A stretch of 64,000 nt of DNA. It comes from Nigrospora sphaerica. Its lineage: Eukaryota; Ascomycota; Sordariomycetes; Amphisphaeriales; Apiosporaceae. The notes under the pieces were generated by a model that was given only the letters and a program-made list of their open reading frames with translations, was not told the origin of the DNA and searched no databases. The DNA lies in NCBI GenBank assembly GCA_018287875.1, contig JAGVVL010000001.1, positions 3,348,001 to 3,412,000 of the forward strand, read 5' to 3'. How positions within the stretch are numbered: the stretch's first letter is position 1; every line of letters starts with the position of its first letter. A program made the translations under genes and the position numbers. Below, one piece after another: positions 49,102 through 58,539 of this stretch.

Positions 49102-49865
49102 AATTTTATTTTTCATAAATATTTTGTTTGCGCCAAGTGTACGCTTTACGTTTGGGAACCCTTGGCCGGCGCGGGGCGCTGTGCTTCTCTTGTTCACCGT
49201 GAAGCGGCAAAAACCAGATGCGACCCGACCCGACCCGAGCGGCACGCGTCGATGAGAACAGAGGGCAGGAAAGAAACCCCCCCCCGGAAAAAAGCCATCA
49301 TTGATGTACTGTGCTTACAACATGACTACAACCATACACCTCACCGCCCTTTGTCCACCAACCACTACCGCAACCAGTGGTGGACGGGGGGTGGTAATAT
49401 CTGCATGAATACCAGGTCCCTGTCGTCTCTTAGCACACCACATTGCATGGCCTACTGATGCACCACTGTCGATCTTCACTCGACTCGGCATCGCTTCTGC
49501 GTTGGATACCGAAGCTTATTGCGTACCGCAGCTCTATCCTATCACACCCTTCCAACACGTGAGGAATCAGGGCCGGGGTGAAAAACGTCCACCACCTGTT
49601 CTCCTGCCCTCTCCCATTCGCACCAAGTCCGCTAACCCCGTTCGACTCAGGGTCATGGGCTCGCTCCCTGGCGGACCTTTGGTTTCCATCCGTGTTGTGA
49701 ACGCGGTAGTCTCCTTGCACAGACGGCGGCGACGACGACCCTTTCAGCCGATGAGGGGAAAGGGGCGAAAAACCGCGTAATGCTATTTTCCTGTGAGGGG
49801 GAACACCAACACGGCCCAAAATTGCCAATCAAACGCGTTCGCGGCCACGCCGAATCCTTCCACCA

Positions 49866-49881
49866 GGGGGGGGGGGGGGGG
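49866..49881. repeat. G16 homopolymer
   Basis: Sixteen consecutive G residues, able to form a G-quadruplex and prone to sequencing error. Confidence 0.85.
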
Positions 49882-51164
49882 TTCATCTGTTGTTGGAATG
49901 CCTTTGCAGCAGCGACGGCAGGACCAGCAGCGCGTGGCCTTGGATGGATCATCGCGTCTGTGTATTGCGTACACACACATTCTGTCCCGATTAGAAAAAG
50001 AAAGACTCGATGCTGATCCGGAACCCAAGACAGTGGAACGAGGGAACAGGACGCTGGGTCTATCCACGTTGGGTGATTGATTGACGCGGTATCAAGGCCC
50101 CGGGGGCCCTCTGGCCGCTGTACTCCTGTCAATCCCCAACCCATTCGGGCGTCCGAGTTACGGGTGTTTGCTGTGTACACACGGGATCGTCAGGGCGGCT
50201 CGCGTGGCCCTCCATGAAGGACGCCGGGAGCCAACTGGTCATGGAACGAACAGCCCGCCCTGCGCGTCTGATCGACCTCCCCCAGTCTCACCCGCGTCAT
50301 CCCAGCAAAAAAAATAACCGTTTAGTCCCCGAATTGTGATCATCGTCGCCCTCTTGGGGACGAAGCCTTCTGGAAGGTCGATCCCCCCAAAGCTGCCACG
50401 CCGCGGCGGGCTGACGGGCTTCTTGCCACCTTGGGTGTTGCCTACCTTTCTATACCAATCACCTATACGTACATGCTGGGCAGTCCGCTACTCGGTTGCT
50501 GTTGGCCGAACCCGCCATTACAGACACGTCTCGTAACGCATCTCCCATCCTGCTATCATCCCAAGCCCCGAGCCTTGCATCGCCACAAGAAGTCATGCAG
50601 GAGGTTCTTCGTGCTACTCATGTCGTCAGGGGAGTTTCTACGTGATACTGGGCCGCCGGGCAACTGTCTCATGTCGGTACCCGAGAAGTCCTGTTGCTCA
50701 GTCCCTGAGGGCGGATGGATACTGGTCCCACCCCTTTTTGTCGGTATTTTTTTTCCTTCTTTTCATTTTTTTCCCTCCCTCGCGTTGAGCCCGTCCGGGA
50801 GGCTTCGCCCGTTCGCCCCAGCATATATGTACGGTAAGATGCTTTGCGGTGCGTAGCAAAACCTGGCCGGTGAACCAACCCCCGCCAAAGCGCCCTCGTC
50901 GGGGGAAACGCCATCGTACGTTTTGGGTTCCCCGCCCTCCAGGGGGAGGGGCCGGTCGACCATCAGAGTTTTCCGCTCCATCGGGCTTACCGGCGTGCCA
51001 TCGGGCGATGGGAAAAACGCGCTCTGCTCTCCCTTCCCCATTCGCACCCTCGATCCCTCTTTTTCTTCTCTTTGGCGCCCCTCCCCCAGGGAAGCGAGCG
51101 GCGCGTCTCTCGGGGGATGCCGTCGGGGCGTCTGGAAAGGCTGACCAAGTGGGCAATGCGAATT

Positions 51165-51174
51165 GTACGGAGTA
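51165..51174 (+). repeat. Dispersed motif GTACGGAGTA, copy 4
   Basis: Ten of the eleven bases match (GTACGGAGTA, then A instead of C). Confidence 0.6.
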
Positions 51175-52331
51175 AGGGGGGGAGGCAGTGCGCGCGGGTT
51201 CGACGACGGCGTCTGGTTCCGCCGACACCAGCGGCGGCTGCCACCGCCGTCGGCCCTCGTTCCCCTTCCCTCCGAGCCAGGCCAGACGGGAGCACGGCGA
51301 ACGGGCGCGGTAGCCCTCTGCTCCGGCACCGAGAGACGCCGAGGGATACGATTGGGAGGGGCACCTTTTTTTCTGCCACGACGGCGTGCGTGTTCGCCCC
51401 GCCGCCCGCCGCATGCACATGGCAGAGGGGATGGGTGGGACGGCCTGGGGAAAACCAACCGTCTGGCGCTGACCCGTGCTGGGCTGGCCCGGAGGGGGCC
51501 ATGGGGCAAAGTGTACTGCCAAAGACGAAAAGAGAGAAAAACAACATTCGTCGACCCAAAACACTCGCAGACGAACCTGCCGGTTAAGTCGGTTACCAGG
51601 CCTGACGTCCGATCCAGGGGGAAAGGGGCGGGGGTGGCCAGGCAGCCAGGCCTACACGAGGTAGGCGGGACGACAACACGACCTCTCTCTCACGGGGTTC
51701 CTCGCAGTCCTGTGCGTCCAAGGCGTGCCGGCAATGCGTACATGATGGCGCCATGGTGCTAACCGCCTGTCTCGCCGTGACGTGACCACCTCCCTTCTTT
51801 TTTCTCTTTTCCTTTTCCTCGTCCGTGGCCTCTGCCCGCGTCTAGTGTAAGCGCCACTCAGCGGTTTGCCCAACAGGGAAAACAGACTCGCTGTATCCTT
51901 TTTGAAGAGGACGTACGGAGAGATGGGAAGGTGAAGGCGCTGTTGATCGGCCGCGCACGGCGAGTGGCAATCGTCCGTCTGATATCGGAGTCGCGTAAGT
52001 GGTGTAAAAGGGACAAACGTTACGAAAGTATGTATATCCCTATTCCTTCGAACCATACTGGTTCACACGGCTCGACCACTTGCGGTCAAGGGATGGAATT
52101 AGTGGTTTTGCATCATTACACGTAAACTCCTGACCGGCTTCATACTAGGGCTAACTGAGTAGTTGTCGCGGCACGCCGTTTTGCCTTGTCTCCAGCTGCT
52201 GTAGAAGTACATTGTTTTCAAAAGGAAGCCGTGTTTCCCGCCCTGGTCCCGGAACTCCTGTTGTCTCGGAATCTGCCCCGATTCTCGACCGCCTCGCTTT
52301 CCGCGTGTCTTGGAGACGCTGCACGCGCTAA

Positions 52332-55300
52332 TTACAGGACGATGGCCAGCTCCGGCCTGTCGATGCCCTCCTCCTGAAGGTTGGGATAATACGGCACCAT
52401 GGCGTCGGCAGCTTGCACATAGGCGTCGTTATACAGACGCCAGTACGGCTGGCGCACCTTCCGTGCCGGGTGGAACAGGCCGGCCCATACGTAGTTCATA
52501 ACTATGCCCGGTCCCACGGCCATGCGGATAGCCTCAATGGCTTCGACGATGCGATCAATGACGTGCGGACTCGTCTCGAAAAGGTTGGGGTAGAGCAGGT
52601 TGAGCAGGTGCACCATGGCATCCTCGCATCCAAGGCCGACCACGCCAAGCGCGATATGCTTGACGACGGACGCCGCCGTCTGCCGATGCACCTGATCACG
52701 ATCGATGAGCGCGTCCTCGAGCAGCGGCGTCACGGCGTAGACATAGTCTTTGGCCATTTCGCCAATGTACTCAAAGAGGAACGAAAGCGATTTGAGCACG
52801 CCGTTTTGCACGTTGAGCTCAGGCACCCGGTACTCGTTCATCAGCGCCGGCAGCACAGTGAAGGGCGCGCAAGTCTCGGCAACGATACCGATGGCCACGG
52901 CGGTGCACACTCGCGACTGGCGCTCCTGCACCCTGAGGTTGTTGAGCAAAGTAGCCAGAACGTCCTGCGGGCCAATGGCCTTGGCGATGAAGCCGAATGT
53001 GTTGTTGGCCGCCCTCCGAATGCCTTTTTTGTGCGCCTTGAGCATGTCCAACAACTCAAAGCAGATGCGCATCCACTCGCGAGCGTTGACGCTCTCGGGG
53101 CCGCGGTCGGCAATACGACCGACCAGGTCGATCGTGTTTTCTTGCACCTTCTCGTGCCGGTTTCGCAGAATGGGCGTCAGCCGGGGCAACAGGTCCTTGA
53201 TGGGCGGCTGCATTTGGCTGATTCCGACGACCGTGACAATGGAGCGCAGCGCGCCGAGGATGCTTCCCAGCACTTCGGGATACTCCTCGCCGAGGTATTC
53301 GTAAAGCACGACGCCCAACTTGCCCATTAGGGCATCCTCGCCGCACTGCCGCATGACCATGGCGATGCGGGAAATGAGGTCGGCTGCCTGCTGACGGACC
53401 GTGGCTGATTTGTTGTTCAGCCGCCACAGGATGGTACTGACGATCTGCGGCAGATACGGCTTGCACCGCGTGCCGAGCGAATTCACGACAGTGCCGAATC
53501 CGTTGAGCATGATGACATCCTCCACGCTTTGTTCCTGGAATGAGTGGAGGATACCGTCGATCAGTCGCTCCTCAAGACGCTCCCCAATGTCGGCCGAGCC
53601 CAGACTCGCCACCACCTTCTCCACCGTCTCGACCGTCATCTTCCGGTAGGCCTCGCTTTCGTCCTTGAGGTTGACAACAATACGCTCCAAAATTTCGCTG
53701 ACGCCCACCTTTTGCCCAATGTCCACCGTCGTCTCGACCACTTGGCGGTAGTTGCGTTTATCCAAGGCCATGCGCCGCACCCAGAAGCTCTTAAAAAACT
53801 CGTCCAGCACATGCTCCTTCAAATACCCGGCAGTAACACCTTCGGTTCCGGCACACTGTGACACCACCTTAAGCACCACCTTTTTCATCTCCTCGTCGGG
53901 CGACGAGAACTCGCGGAGCAGAATTTCCATAATTTGGCTGGTATAGTAGTTGGCATAGTCCTCGTCCATCAAGGGGATGATGTAGCCAACGGCTTTCAGG
54001 AATCCGGCAAGACCCTTGCCTCGTTGCTTGCGCGCTCCGGTCCACAAGGGGTTGAGAATGTCGTCGAAACTCTCGATACCGTAGGGGTTGGACGCCTCGG
54101 CCAGGGCCGCGATAGCCAAACTGGTGACAGTCCGAACCTTCGTCTGCTCGTCGTTGAGGTTCGGACCGATGCAGTCAACCAGGCCCTTGAGGTGGGGCAG
54201 GACCGCACAGCCCATGAGGATAGGGATTTGCTGGACGATTTTGACACCGGTGTGCCGTGCTTGCCATGACTTTTTGCTACGGCACACGGCCCGGAGGAAG
54301 GGGAGGAGAGCCGGGATGCCAAGTGCCGAGGCTACCACAGCGAAAGCTCGTGCCGTCGTGTTCCGCACGTACTCGTCGACGTGATCAATATCGGGCCTCA
54401 TAGTACTGATCATGGTGGCAAGACCGGCTGCCTTGCTAAGGTTAGAGATGATTTCACGACCCTCCACTCTGGCGTAATAGTCTTGGTCGATGAGCAGAGG
54501 TTCAATGACGACCAAGATCTTGTGGACATACGGCCGCACCAGGTCATCCAGCTTATACAGAATCCGGTCGATGACTTTGACAAGCAGATGTCGCTCTTGG
54601 TCCTCGAGCGTCTTCTCCATGAGCAGGGGGAGGATTTGGTTGAATAGCGGCCCAGCACCGAACTGCCGCGCGTTGTCGGTGAGCTGCCTGAGGGCAGTCT
54701 TTCGCATCGGCGGGGTGCCATTCTTGACTTTCAGAAGCAGCCTCATGATCTTCCTCTCCTTCAGTTCTTCGACACTGAGCGCATTCTCGTCGGAGCCGTC
54801 GGTCAACTTGCCAAAGTAGGCCATGTCTTCGGGCTTGAAGAATTGGAGATCGCCGACTCCGGGAATTTCCTTGGGGACCTGGTTCTGCCCGAGCCGGCCG
54901 CTCTCAGGGTCCTGCATCATGAAACCGCCGTAGTTGGCTGGGAGGGGCGTGGCCGCAACTCGGTGAGTGGGAGCCCGGACCGGGGCATAGCCAGGCGGCG
55001 GCTCCAGGATCTTGTAGCCCTCGGCTTCGCCAGGAAGCAGGGCATCGAGTTCCTCGTCGCTGATGGGGGCGTTGGGGCCCGCAACGTCTGTACCAAACGA
55101 GGGAACCGCACCGCCTAGTTGTGATGTGTGCATGGGGGTTACCAAGGCGCTGTTGCCGACGGGAGTGGCAGTCGGTGCTTGGTCCCATCGTGATCGCTTC
55201 TTGCCGGCCTCAGGCGCGCCCGGGGCAGCCAGGGCGGGCGCTTGGTCCCACCTAGACCGCTTCGTCTTTCCTTCGACAGCCTCGGCGGCGGGCTCGTCCA

Positions 55301-55991
55301 CGGCGGTGGAAGAAACATCCCACCTCTTCTTGCGCTTGCGGGTTGCAGCGACCTCGGTGGATCCCGCCTCGCCGTTCTCCTTATCGCCGTTCTGGAGGGT
55401 AGCTTGGTGCTCGCCGTCGACTTCGCCGGCTTCCCTTTTGGCTTGGACGGCGCGTCGCACTCGCTCCTCCTCGCGCTCGAGCTCCCGCCGCTCCATGATG
55501 TCCCGGTAGCTCTCGCCCTCCTCGGCGGCGCCAGCCTGGCGATTGGCGGCAAAGGGGTCGGCACGCGTCGGGGTCAAAACGCGGTCGAAGCGACGCTTCT
55601 GGTAGTCGGTCTCGCGGTCGGCAATGCGGGTGCTCTTCTCGCCACGGCCTGCAAAAGGGTCGTCTTCCTCTACGCCGCTGCCGCGAGCAAACTCATCAAT
55701 CTGGGCCTGGGTTGCCGTGTACTGGCCGACGAGGCGCCGGGAGTTGTCGGCCTCGGCATCGCCCATGTCCTCGTCGCCATCGACGGGGATGGAGGTGTTG
55801 TATCCAGCATACTTGTTGTCGCCATCGCGAGTGTACAAGTCGGTGTCAAAGGACTCGGTCAGGCTGGCCTTGGTAGACGTGTCGGATCGCTGGTTGGAAG
55901 GATCGAAGGTTCGCGATCCATTCTTAGCAGCGGCAGCAGCGTTACGCTCTGCCTGGAGCTTTCTGATGGTCTCGAAGTCAGCGTCCGACAT
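52332..55991 (-). CDS. Splicing factor 3B subunit 1 (SF3B1/SF3b155; yeast Hsh155)
   Basis: Core HEAT-repeat protein of the U2 snRNP SF3b complex; clamps the U2-branch-site duplex; nuclear. A single 1219-codon frame without introns. The N-terminus (1-420) is disordered and carries three RWD ligand motifs with Trp224, Trp248 and Trp269 ([14 protein letters not shown] twice), the type bound by UHM domains such as that of U2AF65. HEAT repeats fill about 430-1219. With a constant offset of 82, the positions matching human cancer hot spots carry the normal residue: Glu540 (622), Arg543 (625), His580 (662), Lys584 (666), Lys618 (700). The C-terminus ends PELAIVL. The start context CAAAAATGTC is good. 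The frame appears intact. Long open frames on the opposite strand are shadows of this gene. Confidence 0.98.
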   Translation of the reverse strand: MSDADFETIRKLQAERNAAAAAKNGSRTFDPSNQRSDTSTKASLTESFDTDLYTRDGDNKYAGYNTSIPVDGDEDMGDAEADNSRRLVGQYTATQAQIDEFARGSGVEEDDPFAGRGEKSTRIADRETDYQKRRFDRVLTPTRADPFAANRQAGAAEEGESYRDIMERRELEREEERVRRAVQAKREAGEVDGEHQATLQNGDKENGEAGSTEVAATRKRKKRWDVSSTAVDEPAAEAVEGKTKRSRWDQAPALAAPGAPEAGKKRSRWDQAPTATPVGNSALVTPMHTSQLGGAVPSFGTDVAGPNAPISDEELDALLPGEAEGYKILEPPPGYAPVRAPTHRVAATPLPANYGGFMMQDPESGRLGQNQVPKEIPGVGDLQFFKPEDMAYFGKLTDGSDENALSVEELKERKIMRLLLKVKNGTPPMRKTALRQLTDNARQFGAGPLFNQILPLLMEKTLEDQERHLLVKVIDRILYKLDDLVRPYVHKILVVIEPLLIDQDYYARVEGREIISNLSKAAGLATMISTMRPDIDHVDEYVRNTTARAFAVVASALGIPALLPFLRAVCRSKKSWQARHTGVKIVQQIPILMGCAVLPHLKGLVDCIGPNLNDEQTKVRTVTSLAIAALAEASNPYGIESFDDILNPLWTGARKQRGKGLAGFLKAVGYIIPLMDEDYANYYTSQIMEILLREFSSPDEEMKKVVLKVVSQCAGTEGVTAGYLKEHVLDEFFKSFWVRRMALDKRNYRQVVETTVDIGQKVGVSEILERIVVNLKDESEAYRKMTVETVEKVVASLGSADIGERLEERLIDGILHSFQEQSVEDVIMLNGFGTVVNSLGTRCKPYLPQIVSTILWRLNNKSATVRQQAADLISRIAMVMRQCGEDALMGKLGVVLYEYLGEEYPEVLGSILGALRSIVTVVGISQMQPPIKDLLPRLTPILRNRHEKVQENTIDLVGRIADRGPESVNAREWMRICFELLDMLKAHKKGIRRAANNTFGFIAKAIGPQDVLATLLNNLRVQERQSRVCTAVAIGIVAETCAPFTVLPALMNEYRVPELNVQNGVLKSLSFLFEYIGEMAKDYVYAVTPLLEDALIDRDQVHRQTAASVVKHIALGVVGLGCEDAMVHLLNLLYPNLFETSPHVIDRIVEAIEAIRMAVGPGIVMNYVWAGLFHPARKVRQPYWRLYNDAYVQAADAMVPYYPNLQEEGIDRPELAIVL

Positions 55992-56814
55992 TTTTGGGAT
56001 ACCTTAGCCGCCGGCGGTCATGACCTTATTGCCTTTGCTTGAATGACAATGATCGCACGGCAGATCGATAGGGTGTCGCGACAACGAGGGTGATGATGCG
56101 GATGATGAGAATTTGGCGCGACGGGTCGCCTTGGGATGGACAACGGATGGGCAGGATGGGGTCGAGTTTTGGGAGCTTAGAGAGGCTAGGCGAAATACGG
56201 TTTGGCACGGGGAGGTTTGTCTGTGGCGGAAAAGGCCTGGCCAGTGGCTGGTGTGGGTTCTCCCGTTCACCAGTGGTGCTCTTTCCACGTGACTCGCTTT
56301 TGCAAGTTTAACACACATGAGAATGCCCCATCACTGGCAGTCTCATCTATCTCGTTCCATGCGAACAAGGAAACTCCAAGTTGGCACAAGTGCATCTGCA
56401 GGTGTAGATCCGGCCCATGCCTTCGTCGCAATCTGCTTTGAGGGGCGAGGACCCCGACACCTCCAGGCTAATTTCTATTAACACCTTTGTACATGCGACT
56501 TTTGACCTGATGCCATCGCTTGAGGTGGTGCTCCGTTGACATATCTGGCACCCGCGGGTAGCACCGAAATTCCTCGCCAACCTACTCGTCAGCACTTGCC
56601 TTTTCGTCACCGTGGTCACCAAGGGAAAGGCCGCATTGTTATGGAGTCTGGGCGAGCGAGCTTAACGCCCTGTAACAGGCTTATGAATTCGCTGACGGGG
56701 CTAGCCGGCTTATTGATAGGTATCTGCTCGAGTTGCCACGCGGGCGGCGGTGGGTATAGCACGGACAACCCGGCGTAATGCTCCCAACCCCCCGAAATAC
56801 GGAAATAGTATCGT
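55992..56814. promoter_or_regulatory. Promoter region of SF3B1, downstream of ARPC2
   Basis: 823 bp between ARPC2's stop and SF3B1's start, both on the minus strand. It must hold ARPC2's 3' end and SF3B1's promoter. No TATA element or extra gene was recognised. Confidence 0.5.
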
Positions 56815-58065
56815 TCAAGCACCCTGGACTTTGAAGGTCCGGCCACTCGCCGTCTTCTTCTCCTTCTCCTCGTTTTCGGGCCGAGCTCTCCGAAGGACTG
56901 CGAAAATCAGCATCCAGTAGCACCAAGCCTGGTCGGGTTGCCTTACCTTGCAGGAAGTCTGCGGTTCTCCGTCTCATACGGGAGTGGATGTAAGCCTGTA
57001 AGAGTCAGTACGCAAGGCTCTCGTCACATCGTATGCCCGCATTACTTGCCTTGGAAGCCTTGATGTGGTAGTGGAAGTAGTCTCGGAACGTCTGGATATG
57101 AGAGATGACGTCGGGCATCCGTTGGGGCGTGAGATGACGAGGGAAGAGAACTGCGAACGGTCAGCGGACGTTTGATGGGAGCTTCCCGAGTACCACGTAC
57201 CAAAGGTGACGTAGCCGATGTCTCCATCACCGCCCTCCTTGACGCCCGGCACGCCCTGCAGCTCTAGCGGCGGATCATTGCGGAAGAGCACCTGCGGCGC
57301 GTTCTGAATAGCGCGCCTGCGGGCGTCGACGAACTCCTGGATGAAAACCTTTCCAAAGATGCGGTCCGTCTCCTCGCGGAAAATGGTGCTAAAGATGACG
57401 GTGACGCGGTCGTGGCTGGCCTTGACGTAGATGGCCTCCTCCTCTCGGTAGTGGATCGACATGACCTCGCCTCCCTCCCGGACTCCCTGGGGCGCCTCCT
57501 CAGACGTGTATTTGGAGGCTTCCTCTTTGAGCTTGTAGTGCTCCTCGTAGGCGTGTTCAAAAGGCGCGGCCATGGCGTTGCGCTTCATGAGGGAGATCTT
57601 CTTGATCAGCTCATCCCGTTCCTCTGCCGCGATGGTCAGCATGACGAGCGGGGCGGCGGGTGTACACACGGGGGGGGGGCCTACCCTTCTCTTCCGGCAG
57701 GGCTTCCAAGTCGACCAGAACCGAGAAGTCGTAGCCGGGCTCGGGCTCCACGACGTACTGGCCATACTCGCGTTGCAGCACCTGCTCGGCGCCGTATAGG
57801 CAAAGCTCCTTATAGCATCGGATGTTTATCGAGACCAGAATCTTGGTCTTTGTATCAGGCGTGGAGATGTGGAAGGTGACGCCGTCGAAGTCGGACACGG
57901 TCTGGTCAATCGAGGCGGGCGGCGCTCTGGAGCTGTGTCAGGGAGCGAGCGAGAGCGGCGGCCAGGGAGACAGGCGCGCGGGCACTGCGAAGGAGCGGCT
58001 TACCCAGAGAACCTCTCAGTCAGCACCGACTGTATCAACACGTTCTGGTAGTCGAGCAGCAGCAT
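56815..58065 (-). CDS. Arp2/3 complex 34 kDa subunit ARPC2 (Arc35)
   Basis: Structural subunit of the Arp2/3 complex that nucleates branched actin; cytoplasm, actin patches. Six exons: 58065-58004, 57926-57685, 57623-57201, 57150-57050, 56995-56947, 56897-56815, making exactly 320 codons (319 residues), the family length. Recognisable blocks: [20 protein letters not shown] at the N-terminus, VTFHIS, the [10 protein letters not shown] region, [46 protein letters not shown] with [20 protein letters not shown], and a charged C-terminus. Introns are 77, 61, 50, 54 and 49 bp. The fourth starts with GC (AAG|GCAAGT) rather than GT. The middle of the protein is one long exon; both ends are chopped into small exons. 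It faces UTP12 head to head. Confidence 0.96.
56996..57049 (-). other. GC-AG intron 4 of ARPC2
   Basis: The donor reads AAG|GCAAGTAAT, a perfect match to the known GC-donor consensus AG|GCAAGT; CTGAC and TTACAG follow near the acceptor. Retention or use of a different site breaks the HIKASKAYIHSRM block, so the assignment is firm. Confidence 0.9.
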
Positions 58066-58539
58066 CTTGACGGCGTGGAATGGCGATAGGCCGGAGGCGG
58101 TGGTCAGGGATGGCTGGCGACGGGATGCTGGGTGACGACGTCGTCTTCGGCTCAAGTCAGGAGCTGGTGGGGGGCCACTGGGCTCTGGGCCGGTTGGTCC
58201 TGGTCCAAACTGGCTCTCCCTGGATGTACTGCCTACCTACTAGCTCTTGGTCAACGGTTACGTCGGATTAGGGGGGCGGTTCCCTCTACCAGGCACCACC
58301 GCGACTGCTGCAAGCGTGACCGCCTGCAGTTTCCGGACGACCCACATCGGCGGGGTCCTGGTCTGTGCCACTGTGCCACGCCCGGCCGATAAGCGGCTTA
58401 TCGTGCATTTTCCCGAGAAAAAAGTTATGCGACGCGCGATCCAAACTCCCCCCAGCTGCTGCAAAGCTGGACTGGAAGTGCCGAACACAGCTGAGAAGCA
58501 CGCATCGGCTTGTAGACCTCACCTCCTGTACTTGTCAAC
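58066..58539. promoter_or_regulatory. Divergent promoter region between ARPC2 and UTP12
   Basis: 474 bp between outward-facing start codons. No TATA box recognised. Nothing else seen. Confidence 0.55.

Larger units (their letters stand above)
40956..52331. other. Gene desert, about 11.4 kb
   Basis: The first few hundred bases are the likely 3' region of the FlbC-like gene (a T15 tract lies at about 41328-41342). The last about 200 bp are the 3' region of SF3B1. Between them I see no supportable gene: open frames are short to medium, overlapping and unrecognised, including the 288- and 248-residue Pro/Arg-rich frames around 50.7-51.6 kb. It holds several simple repeats and three of the four GTACGGAGTA motifs. 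Confidence 0.5.

Noticed and set aside
49630..49660. T-arm-like CCCCGTTCGACTCAGGG
   Set aside because: Four of five T-stem pairs form, but no acceptor or D arm can be built upstream.
50698..51564. 288- and 248-residue overlapping minus-strand frames
   Set aside because: Pro/Arg/Gly-rich in two phases at once, typical of non-coding GC-rich DNA.
52413..53330. 305-residue open frame opposite SF3B1
   Set aside because: Lies entirely antisense to an unmistakable conserved gene; its composition reflects the codon bias of SF3B1.
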